DNA of 32,431 bases, taken from NCBI GenBank assembly GCA_944387395.1, contig CALXEU010000043.1:1-32431 (forward strand), read 5' to 3'. The notes under the pieces are model-generated. The model had not been told where the DNA came from and ran no database searches. It worked only from the letters and a program-made list of their open reading frames with translations. Below, one piece after another: positions 25,880 through 32,431 of this stretch. A program made the position numbers and the translations under genes. The DNA is from an uncultured Clostridia bacterium (lineage in GTDB: Bacteria > Bacillota > Clostridia > TANB77 > CAG-508). The stretch's first letter is position 1. The number at the start of each line of letters is the position of its first letter.

Positions 25880-27892
25880 ATGGAATATAGTAAAATAAAT
25901 GAAAATGTTAGAAAAAGTTTAAAAAGAGATTGGATAATAACAAATGGAATAGGAGGATTTAGTAGTCAAAGCGAGATAGGATGCAATACAAGGAGATATC
26001 ATGGACTATTAATTGCACCACTGAATGCACCAGGAAAAAGACATTTGATATTATCAAAATTAGACGAGAGCATAGAAATAAATGGTGTTAAGCATAACAT
26101 ATATACAAATATGGCAGGCGGAGATATTACAGAAGGCTATAAGTATCTTGTAGACTTTAAAAAGGAGTACATTCCAATATATACATACAAAGTAGAAAAT
26201 GTAATAATAAAAAAATTTATATGTATGCAGTATGAAAAAAACACAGTAGTAGTTCTATATAGAATAGTAAATGGAAATCACGAGTCTAAATTTACATTAG
26301 CACCAGTTGTAAACTTTAGAGATTTCCATTCTATAAATAAAGATCATCATTTTAATCTAGAGCAAACACATATTGGGAATAAAGTAAAATTAATAATAGA
26401 TGGAAAAGCAGAGACTCCTATATATATGAATTGCAATACTGGAAAATATTTTAAACATATAGATGACCAATTCTATAATATGTATTACTTAAGAGAACAA
26501 GAAAGAGGTTTTGAGAATACGGAGAACCATTGTGTTCCAGGAGTGTATTCTATAAATATCGATCCAAACGAAGAAAAAGAAATTTCTTTTGTATGTTCTT
26601 TAGAAGAGAATATAGACGAAATAGAAGGAATTGATGTTATAAACAAAGAAGTAATGCGCCAAAGTGGAGTTATTTATGACACAGGAATAGTACAAGCAAG
26701 AAAAATGAACGACAAAAGTATTGAAATGATAAAAACATTAATTTTAGCATCAGATAATTTTATTGTAAATAGACCATCATTTAACTTACATACAATTATT
26801 GCAGGATATCCATGGTTTTTAGACTGGGGAAGAGATAGTTTAATATCTTTTGAAGGCATTTTACTTGTAACAAAAAGATTTAAACTTGCAAGAGAAATAT
26901 TACTAACAAATATTAGAGATATGAAATTTGGACTAGTTCCAAATGGATATTCTGGTTTTGATAATAGACCATTATATAACAGTGCAGATAGTTCATTATT
27001 ATTAATAGAACAAGTATACAAATATCTAAAGTATACAAATGGATACGATTTTGTAAAAGAAAAAATATATCCATCACTTTTAAAAATAATGGATGCATAT
27101 TCAGAAAAAATAGATGTTGATGGAAATAATATATATTTAGATGAAGATGGATTAATATCAGCAGGAACAGAAAGTACACAAATAACATGGATGGATGCAA
27201 AAGTAGATGGAAAAGCAATCACTCCTAGAAATGGAAAAACAGTAGAATTAAATGCACTTTGGTTTAATGCACTTAAAATTATGGCAGGACTTTGCGAAAA
27301 GTTTGGAGATAAGGAAAGATGCAAAAAATATTTAGATATGTCAGAAACTACGAAAAAGTCTTTTGTAGAAAAATTCTATAACAAACAAAAGAAATGCTTA
27401 TATGATGTTCTTGGTGATAACAAGGTAAGACCTAATCAATTGTTTGCAATATCTCTTTCACATCCAGTAATAGAGGATAAGGAGATTGCAACTCAAATAA
27501 TTCAAAAAGTAAAAGAAAAATTACTAAATGAATATGGACTTAAAACATTAGCTTCAGATGAAGAAGGATATGTTGATGTATATGAAGGAGCACCATATAT
27601 AAGAGATGCAAGTTACCATCAAGGAATAACTTGGCCTTGGTTATTAGGACTATATTATGACGGGCTAAGAAATTTAATTAAAATTGATAAGCAGAATAAA
27701 GATAAACTAGAACAAGAACTGAATGATTTTGTTCAAAAAACAAAAGAAACATTTGAAAGAGAAATGAAGTTAAAATCTAGCATAGGAACTATTAGCGAAA
27801 TATATGACTCAAGATATCCATTTGAAGCAAGAGGAGCATTTGCTCAGGCTTGGAGTGTTGCTGAGATTTTAAGAATTGTTGCAAGTAAATAA
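25880..27892 (+). CDS. Glycogen debranching enzyme (amylo-alpha-1,6-glucosidase)
   Basis: 670 residues. The N-terminal GDE_N domain (about 15-225) starts with DWIITNGIGGFSSQSEIGCNTRRYHGLL. The C-terminal (alpha/alpha)6-barrel glucosidase domain (about 280-665) contains YPWFLDWGRDSLISFEG, LNALWFNALKIMAGL, GTISEIYDSRYPFEARGAFAQAWSVAE, and acid residues typical of GH133-like debranching enzymes. It would remove alpha-1,6 branch points from glycogen or related glucans in the cytoplasm; no signal peptide is present. It sits 28 nt after yvcK. No other glycogen genes are in the window, so its link with murB/yvcK is by position only. Confidence 0.92.
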   Translation: MEYSKINENVRKSLKRDWIITNGIGGFSSQSEIGCNTRRYHGLLIAPLNAPGKRHLILSKLDESIEINGVKHNIYTNMAGGDITEGYKYLVDFKKEYIPIYTYKVENVIIKKFICMQYEKNTVVVLYRIVNGNHESKFTLAPVVNFRDFHSINKDHHFNLEQTHIGNKVKLIIDGKAETPIYMNCNTGKYFKHIDDQFYNMYYLREQERGFENTENHCVPGVYSINIDPNEEKEISFVCSLEENIDEIEGIDVINKEVMRQSGVIYDTGIVQARKMNDKSIEMIKTLILASDNFIVNRPSFNLHTIIAGYPWFLDWGRDSLISFEGILLVTKRFKLAREILLTNIRDMKFGLVPNGYSGFDNRPLYNSADSSLLLIEQVYKYLKYTNGYDFVKEKIYPSLLKIMDAYSEKIDVDGNNIYLDEDGLISAGTESTQITWMDAKVDGKAITPRNGKTVELNALWFNALKIMAGLCEKFGDKERCKKYLDMSETTKKSFVEKFYNKQKKCLYDVLGDNKVRPNQLFAISLSHPVIEDKEIATQIIQKVKEKLLNEYGLKTLASDEEGYVDVYEGAPYIRDASYHQGITWPWLLGLYYDGLRNLIKIDKQNKDKLEQELNDFVQKTKETFEREMKLKSSIGTISEIYDSRYPFEARGAFAQAWSVAEILRIVASK

Positions 27893-27917
27893 TTTTTATA
27901 AAATAAGGAAGTAAATT

Positions 27918-28964
27918 GTGGAAGTAAATATTTTAGAAAATGAATTAAAGCAGGGAAAATTAAATAGCTTGTACCTTTTGTATGGAGAAGAAAGGTACTT
28001 GCTAGATAATTGTGTAAAGAAAATAAAAAAACTGTTTGGAGATATGATTAATGGAATAAATTATATACAAATAGATGAGGATAATGCAAAGGATATTATA
28101 TCGGACATAGAAACTCCAGCATTTGGTTATCCAAGAAAATTAATAATCGCAAAAAATACAGGACTTTTTCAAAAAGCTAAACGCGGAAAGAAAAATCAAG
28201 AAGATGAAGAAAATACAAATAGTTCAAAAACTAAAAAAGAAGAAAATAAATTGTCAGACTATATAAAAGACAATATGAGTATAATAAATGATTCTGTTAT
28301 TTTAGTGTTCATAGAAAATGAAGTGGATAAAAATAAATTATATAAAGCAATAGAAGAAAATGGATGTGTATGTAATTTTGAAAAGCAAAAGCCACAAGAT
28401 CTTTCAAAAAGATTAAAAGCAATTTGTAATGCATATAAAGTAAACATAGACCAAGCTACTTTAAGCTATTTTATAGAAAATTGTGGAACTTCACTTGCAG
28501 ATTTAATAAATGAAATTAGAAAACAAATAGAGTATGTGGGAGAAGTAGGAACAATAACAAAACAAACAATAGATTTACTTGCAATAAAGCAGTTTGAAAG
28601 CATAATTTTTGATTTAACAGATAATTTAGGTAGAAAAAATACAGAACAAGCTCTTAAAGTATTAAAGAACTTATTATATGCAAAAGAACCAATTCAAAAA
28701 ATATTTATAACATTATATAATCACCTAAAAAAAATTTATATTACCAAAATTGCAATAAATGAAAATCTAAATATAGCAGAAAGCTTAAATCTAAAGCCAA
28801 ACCAAACATTTTTAGTAAATAAATATAAAACTCAGGCAGGATATTTTAAGGAAAATGAACTTAAAACCATATTAAAAGAATTTATAAATTTAGATTATAA
28901 AGCAAAAAATGGAATGATAGACTTAAATGTGGGATTAGAGTCGATTTTATGCAGATATTTCTAA
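27918..28964 (+). CDS. holA: DNA polymerase III, delta subunit
   Basis: 348 residues. Delta is the clamp-loader wrench that opens the sliding clamp. LNSLYLLYGEERYLLDNCVKKIKK is the typical N-terminus, followed by the AAA+-like fold and the C-terminal helical domain with IFDLTDNLGRKNTEQALKVLKNLL and the final MIDLNVGLESILCRYF. A Lys/Glu/Asn-rich insert (about 90-115) sits in the N-terminal domain. The start is a GTG at 27918 after AAGGAAG. In B. subtilis rpsT lies between holA and gpr; here it is missing. Confidence 0.93.
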   Translation: MEVNILENELKQGKLNSLYLLYGEERYLLDNCVKKIKKLFGDMINGINYIQIDEDNAKDIISDIETPAFGYPRKLIIAKNTGLFQKAKRGKKNQEDEENTNSSKTKKEENKLSDYIKDNMSIINDSVILVFIENEVDKNKLYKAIEENGCVCNFEKQKPQDLSKRLKAICNAYKVNIDQATLSYFIENCGTSLADLINEIRKQIEYVGEVGTITKQTIDLLAIKQFESIIFDLTDNLGRKNTEQALKVLKNLLYAKEPIQKIFITLYNHLKKIYITKIAINENLNIAESLNLKPNQTFLVNKYKTQAGYFKENELKTILKEFINLDYKAKNGMIDLNVGLESILCRYF

Positions 28965-29004
28965 TATAACAATTCTATAATAAAAAAATTAAATAAATTA
29001 ATAA

Positions 29005-29055
29005 AAATAACACACTTTGTACAAAATAAAAGTACAAAAGGTGTTATTTTTTTTT
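29005..29055 (+). terminator. Terminator after holA, directly before the gpr ribosome binding site
   Basis: Stem of AAATAACAC plus TTTGTAC with GTACAAA plus GTGTTATTT (a 2x2 internal mismatch), a 9-nt A-rich loop, then a run of ten T. The gpr Shine-Dalgarno AAAGGAAAG follows within 3 nt of the T run. Confidence 0.9.
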
Positions 29056-29074
29056 GAAAGGAAAGTTAAGTAAA

Positions 29075-30007
29075 ATGTATAATTTTAGAACAGATTTAGC
29101 CCTAGAGCGTAATGACATTTATAAAAAGCAAAATAATATTACAAATCAAATTGAAGGAATTGAAGTCCAAAACGAAAGTAAAGAAAATATTGAAATAGCA
29201 AGAGTTAAAATAATAAATGAACAAGGAGAAAAAGCACTTGGAAAACCAATTGGTAATTATATTACATTGGACATTAAAAATATGAAATTTGTGGATGATG
29301 AAAAAATAAAACAGATTTCTACGGTATTATCAGACGAGTTAAGACGAGTAATAGCAGAACATATAACAGATACGGAAGATATTTTAGTTGTAGGATTAGG
29401 AAACATATATGTAACTCCAGATGCATTAGGACCAAAAGTTGTACCCGAAATTGAAGTAACAAGACATATACTAGAATATATGCCAAAAGCAATGCCAGAA
29501 GATACAAGACCCGTTTCTGCAATATCTCCAGGAGTACTTGGAATTACTGGAATTGAGACAATGGAAATTCTAAAAGGAATTGTAGACAATATTAAACCTA
29601 AAATGTTAATAGTAATAGATGCATTAGCATCTAGGAGTATAGAAAGAATAAGTAGTAGTATTCAGATTGCTGATACTGGAATAGTACCAGGTGCAGGAGT
29701 AGAAAATACAAGAAAAGAAATTAGTAAAAAAACTCTTGGAATTCCAGTAATTGCATTAGGAATTCCAACAGTTGTAGATTTAGCTTCTATAACAAATGAC
29801 TGTATAGATTTATTCATTGAGGACTTACAGCAAAAGGCTATGTCTAATGAATATTTAAACAAATTAAAAGAGCAAGACAATTATACACAAATAAAAGAAG
29901 CTCTAATTCCTAAAGATTATAATATGATAGTTACTCCTAAGGAAATAGATGAATTAATAGAAAATATGAGTCAAATTGTAGCAAAGGGAATAAATATGGC
30001 CTTATAG
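29075..30007 (+). CDS. gpr: Germination protease GPR
   Basis: 310 residues. GPR cleaves small acid-soluble spore proteins when spores germinate, so the organism is probably a spore-former. MYNFRTDLALERNDIY holds the RTDLAxE region where the zymogen propeptide is processed. LVVGLGNIYVTPDALGP, ISPGVLGITGIETMEIL, VIDALASRSIERISSSIQIADTGIVPGAGV and GIPVIALGIPTVVD are typical of peptidase family A25. I chose the ATG at 29075, 8 nt after AAAGGAAAG; an in-frame TTG at 29054 lies in the terminator T run. GPR is usually made in the forespore under sigma G, but I could not identify that promoter. It ends 2 nt from the convergent pseudouridine synthase gene. Confidence 0.95.
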   Translation: MYNFRTDLALERNDIYKKQNNITNQIEGIEVQNESKENIEIARVKIINEQGEKALGKPIGNYITLDIKNMKFVDDEKIKQISTVLSDELRRVIAEHITDTEDILVVGLGNIYVTPDALGPKVVPEIEVTRHILEYMPKAMPEDTRPVSAISPGVLGITGIETMEILKGIVDNIKPKMLIVIDALASRSIERISSSIQIADTGIVPGAGVENTRKEISKKTLGIPVIALGIPTVVDLASITNDCIDLFIEDLQQKAMSNEYLNKLKEQDNYTQIKEALIPKDYNMIVTPKEIDELIENMSQIVAKGINMAL

Positions 30008-30009
30008 AG

Positions 30010-30888
30010 TTATTCCCAGCTATCAATCTTTTCTAATTTAAATTCTTTCTTTTTTAAATAATTTAATATTCCACTATCGGTTGTAAAATTAAACTTCATG
30101 TAATAACTTTGCAGATTTTGAGTTTTACAACCAAAATTTTTATTAACAGAATTTATACCATACTTACCATCACCAATTATAGGATATCCAATATGAGCTA
30201 GATGAGCTCTAATTTGATGAGTTCTGCCTGTATGCAAAATTACCTCAAGAATAGAAGTATTGCTTTTTTTATCCACAGAAAGTATTTTATATTCTGTAAT
30301 TATATTTTGATATCCTTTTTTAGGAATATCCGATATGTAAACAATAGATTTTTTATTGTCTTTAAATAAATAAGCATTTAAAGTAGAGTGTTTATTTTTA
30401 GGAATACCATAAACTCGTGCAATATAGTGCTTTTCTATCTCATGAGATTTAAATTTATTAAATAAAATATCCTGTGCTTCATTATTTTTAGCAAAAAGAG
30501 TTAAGCCCGATGTATTTCTATCTAGTCTATGGCATGGAAATACTTCTTTTTGTAACATATCTGATAATATAGAAGTTAGCGAATTTTCACCAGTTACCTC
30601 TATACCAACTGGTTTATTTACCAATATAATATTATTATCCTCATATATAATATTAATGTTTATTTTAGAAGATTTTTCTTCAAATAAAATATCATCTGTT
30701 ATAAAAACTTTTAATAAATCTCCTGCATGTAAAGTTATATTCTCGTTTATTTTTACATTATTTACTCTTATATCCTTTTTTCTTAATGCTTTGTATATAG
30801 CATTAAGAGAAAGAGCAGGAAACTCTTTTAAAAGGACTGTATTTAATTTTTTTCCATCATTTTCTTTATTAATTAATATTTCTTTCAT
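30010..30888 (-). CDS. RluA-family RNA pseudouridine synthase
   Basis: 292 residues. An N-terminal S4-type RNA-binding domain (about 12-70, LSLNAIYKALRKKDIRVNNVKI) precedes the catalytic domain with HRLDRNTSGLTLFAKN (about 116-131), which holds the catalytic Asp, and GRTHQIRAHLAHIGYPIIGDGKYG. Members modify 23S rRNA or tRNA; the exact site cannot be read from sequence, so no symbol is given. The ATG at 30888 fits the family N-terminus, but no Shine-Dalgarno precedes it. A strong promoter's -10 ends just 7 nt upstream, so the mRNA is probably leaderless. Confidence 0.92.
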   Translation of the reverse strand: MKEILINKENDGKKLNTVLLKEFPALSLNAIYKALRKKDIRVNNVKINENITLHAGDLLKVFITDDILFEEKSSKININIIYEDNNIILVNKPVGIEVTGENSLTSILSDMLQKEVFPCHRLDRNTSGLTLFAKNNEAQDILFNKFKSHEIEKHYIARVYGIPKNKHSTLNAYLFKDNKKSIVYISDIPKKGYQNIITEYKILSVDKKSNTSILEVILHTGRTHQIRAHLAHIGYPIIGDGKYGINSVNKNFGCKTQNLQSYYMKFNFTTDSGILNYLKKKEFKLEKIDSWE

Positions 30889-30895
30889 GACAATT

Positions 30896-30925
30896 ATTAT
30901 ACAATAACATTAACCATGCAGTCAA
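30896..30925 (-). promoter_or_regulatory. Promoter giving a probably leaderless pseudouridine synthase mRNA
   Basis: On the minus strand: -35 TTGACT (30925-30920), 18-nt spacer, perfect -10 TATAAT (30901-30896), then AATTGTC and the ATG. The expected start of transcription is on or next to the A of the ATG. Confidence 0.75.
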
Positions 30926-30933
30926 GACGAGCG

Positions 30934-31566
30934 TCACTTTCTGAAAAATTTTATCATCTTATTATCTAATTTATTTATCTCTTTTGCACATTTTACTAGT
31001 TCTTTTGAAAGATCCTCATTAACCTCTCCATTTGGTTTATATTTTATTTTATGTTCCAAACTTGCCCAAAAGTCCATAGCTAAACTTCTAATTTGAATTT
31101 CTACTTTTACATTATTTAAATTATTATCTACAAAGACAGGAAGTTCTACTATCATATGATAACTAGAATATCCGCTGGGTTTAGGGTGTGTTACATAGTC
31201 TTTTTCCTTAATCACAGTTATATCATTAAATTCTTCTATATACTTTCTCATAGTAAATATATCGCTTTTAAGGGGACAAATTATTCTAATTCCTGCTATA
31301 TCGTTTATATTATTAATCATGCTAGAATATGTAAATTCTAAATTATCCAGTTTCATCTTATTTAATAAACTTTCAGGAGATTTTATTCGAGACATAACAT
31401 GATCTATGGATGAATATTTGTTTAAGTATTCATAATCATATTTTATAATATTTATTTTCTTCTCCATTTCCTTAAGTGCTTTTGAATATATATACATTAT
31501 ATCTTTAAATTCTTTATCATTAACATCAATTGATTTATTTAAATCTGTATATTCTAATATATTTAT
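30934..31566 (-). CDS. RelQ-type small (p)ppGpp synthetase
   Basis: About 210 residues if begun at the ATA codon at 31566, matching RelQ/YjbM (about 211); the first ATG is at 31497 and would give 187. The GTP pyrophosphokinase core is clear: SRIKSPESLLNKM, DIAGIRIICPLKSDIFTM, KPSGYSSYHMIVELPVF, VEIQIRSLAMDFWASLEHKIKY. The hydrolase domain is absent, as in small synthetases. The ATG at 31497 has no Shine-Dalgarno and cuts the first helix. The open frame upstream encodes DKEFKDIMYIYSKALKEM, which aligns with the RelQ first helix, and GGAGG (31578-31574) lies 7 nt before the ATA. So either a rare start codon or a start-loss change. Confidence 0.85.
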   Translation of the reverse strand: MNILEYTDLNKSIDVNDKEFKDIMYIYSKALKEMEKKINIIKYDYEYLNKYSSIDHVMSRIKSPESLLNKMKLDNLEFTYSSMINNINDIAGIRIICPLKSDIFTMRKYIEEFNDITVIKEKDYVTHPKPSGYSSYHMIVELPVFVDNNLNNVKVEIQIRSLAMDFWASLEHKIKYKPNGEVNEDLSKELVKCAKEINKLDNKMIKFFRK

Positions 31567-31650
31567 AATAATCCCTCCAATATAAATTTTGAATATTGTA
31601 TATTTTATATTATGATTATGTTTTTTCTGTAAACAAAGTGTGTATTTTGG

Positions 31651-31680
31651 TTGTGCTTGCCATAATATATATGATATAAT
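31651..31680 (+). promoter_or_regulatory. Promoter of the 50-residue gene
   Basis: -35 TTGTGC (31651-31656), 18-nt spacer, perfect -10 TATAAT (31675-31680) with TGA just before it (extended -10). It is divergent from the RelQ-type gene. Confidence 0.65.
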
Positions 31681-31722
31681 AAAGCCAATTTAAATAAAAT
31701 CAATTATGGTGGAACATATATA

Positions 31723-31875
31723 ATGTTGAAACAGGATGGAAATGTAGAAGTAGGTTATGATGGAAAGCTAAAAGAGGTATTAGATTTGATGAAAATAGAT
31801 GATATTAGACACATAGAGGGTATACAAGAATTTAACAAAGAAAAACATGAGAAAACACATAGAGTTGATTTTTAA
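31723..31875 (+). CDS. Small soluble protein of unknown function (50 aa)
   Basis: 50 residues: MLKQDGNVEVGYDGKLKEVL, then DLMKIDDIRHIEGIQEF and a basic tail ending in KTHRVDF. It is very charged, with no membrane segment. GGTGGA lies 8 nt before the ATG, and a clear promoter lies 42 nt upstream of the ATG. I know no family for it. Good upstream signals make a real gene more likely than not. Confidence 0.5.
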   Translation: MLKQDGNVEVGYDGKLKEVLDLMKIDDIRHIEGIQEFNKEKHEKTHRVDF

Positions 31876-31943
31876 TTTGTAATAAATAATACGTAATTAT
31901 TACATATCAAAAGTAAATATTTATTTGAGAGGATGATAAAATA

Positions 31944-32251
31944 ATGAAATTACCTACAAGTATTGAAAATATATTAAATGAAAGATAAAAATATATTAGT
32001 AGTATGGTGTTTTGGTGGACAAACAAGACCATATAAATGTCCAACGACATTAGATAAAGATTTTTCAAAGGGATACTCATTTTATATAAGAAAAATGTCA
32101 AGTACAGTAAAGGCAACAGAAATAGAACAAAAAGAATTGTATGATATGGCAAGAACAATTCCTTTTGATGATAGAATGAACTATGAAGCAGAAATTCAAG
32201 ATTTGAAATTACCGCTTATTCAAAATTATTTATATGAAATAAAAAGTGATT
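31944..32251 (+). pseudogene. Decayed AlbA-domain (Schlafen-type) ATP-binding regulator, 5' exon
   Basis: The start MKLPTSIENILNE after GAGGATG matches the N-terminus of a family of about 450-550 residue proteins with an AlbA_2 domain. It stops at 31988. A second frame, from 31978, resumes the same family far downstream: KNILVVWCFGGQTRPYKCP, SFYIRKMSSTVKAT and TIPFDDRMNYEAEIQDL. About 100 residues carrying most of the AlbA domain are missing and the parts are out of frame, so the gene is broken. The direct repeat AAAATATATTA (31966-31976 and 31988-31998) brackets the junction. The frame is then interrupted at 32252 by a group II intron. Confidence 0.75.
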
Positions 32252-32431
32252 GTGCGCCCAGCAAAGGGTAAGTAATCTAACAGGTGGAAATCCTGTCTGG
32301 TTAAGGTCTAACCAAACCACCAGTAGCGAGTTTTGTGCTTATGGCAGTAATGTTATGAGTAAAGCGTAAACAGCAAGGAAGTAGGGTTAAAAGGCGATTC
32401 AGTCCCGAAATTTTACAACTAAAAGGCAGAC
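32252..32431 (+). mobile_element. 5' end of a bacterial group II intron (runs off the window)
   Basis: It begins with GTGCGCCCAGC, matching the GUGYG 5' splice-site consensus. The DNA changes at once from AT-rich coding to a GC-richer structured RNA style: CAGGTGGAAATCCTG and GGTTAAGGTCTAACC are hairpins of domain I, and CGATTCAGTCCCG and AAGGAAGTAGGG also look intronic. It is inserted in the AlbA-type remnant after the first base of a codon. The reverse transcriptase frame and domains V-VI would lie beyond the window. The intron class is not assigned. Confidence 0.8.

Overview
The window is very AT-rich Gram-positive DNA (roughly 70% A+T by eye) with GGAGG-type ribosome binding sites and some TTG/GTG starts. 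The germination protease gpr and the rimP-nusA-rnpM-infB-rbfA-nrnA-truB order point to a spore-forming member of the Clostridia, probably a gut-type lineage. That placement is inferred from gene content; no rRNA or tRNA gene is visible. Every function below was recognised from motifs by eye, with no database search.

Layout. 1-2900: small membrane and envelope genes (a four-TM holin-4/DUF2512-like protein, a DUF421-DUF4363 pair, an HD-domain protein, a small exported peptide). 3050-3660: a Phd/YefM-ParE toxin-antitoxin pair. 3746-11271: the translation/transcription operon from one strong promoter, rimP-nusA-rnpM-infB-rbfA-nrnA-truB, lacking the ylxQ gene often found between rnpM and infB. 11339-11997: a small XRE regulator and an unknown 61-residue gene separated by palindromes. 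12106-15688: a heterodimeric ABC exporter with one degenerate ATP site. 15780-16619: a TtcA-like tRNA thiolase. 16643-20429: a palindromic element and two tandem pseudopilin cassettes. 20598-21905: enolase. 22130-23071: a MYG1-family gene of clearly different base composition, probably acquired. 23287-28964: murB, a divergent membrane-anchored yvcK, a glycogen debranching enzyme and holA. 29075-31566: gpr, then on the minus strand an RluA-type pseudouridine synthase and a RelQ-type (p)ppGpp synthetase. 31723-32431: a 50-residue unknown gene and a decayed AlbA-domain gene split by the 5' end of a group II intron that runs off the window.

The most interesting structure is the pair of pseudopilin cassettes. 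Each has about 500 bp of near-identical DNA: a sigma-A promoter, a Shine-Dalgarno, a tiny reading frame containing a perfect (GA)13 tract, and a Rho-independent terminator. The conserved pilin N-terminus follows, fused to an unrelated C-terminal domain (GLUG repeats in one, an FGE/SUMF1-like domain in the other). With 13 GA units the tiny frame stops about 55 nt before the terminator. A change to 14 or 11 units would let ribosomes read to a stop codon inside the terminator's 5' arm, in both cassettes. I propose that the GA tract is a phase-variable switch working through ribosome-coupled attenuation. This is a hypothesis from sequence.

Other points of note: a probably leaderless rluA-family mRNA, a (p)ppGpp synthetase gene whose best-placed start codon is ATA, a YvcK homologue without the usual DDGGSSG-type motif, and a terminator lying almost on top of the gpr ribosome binding site.
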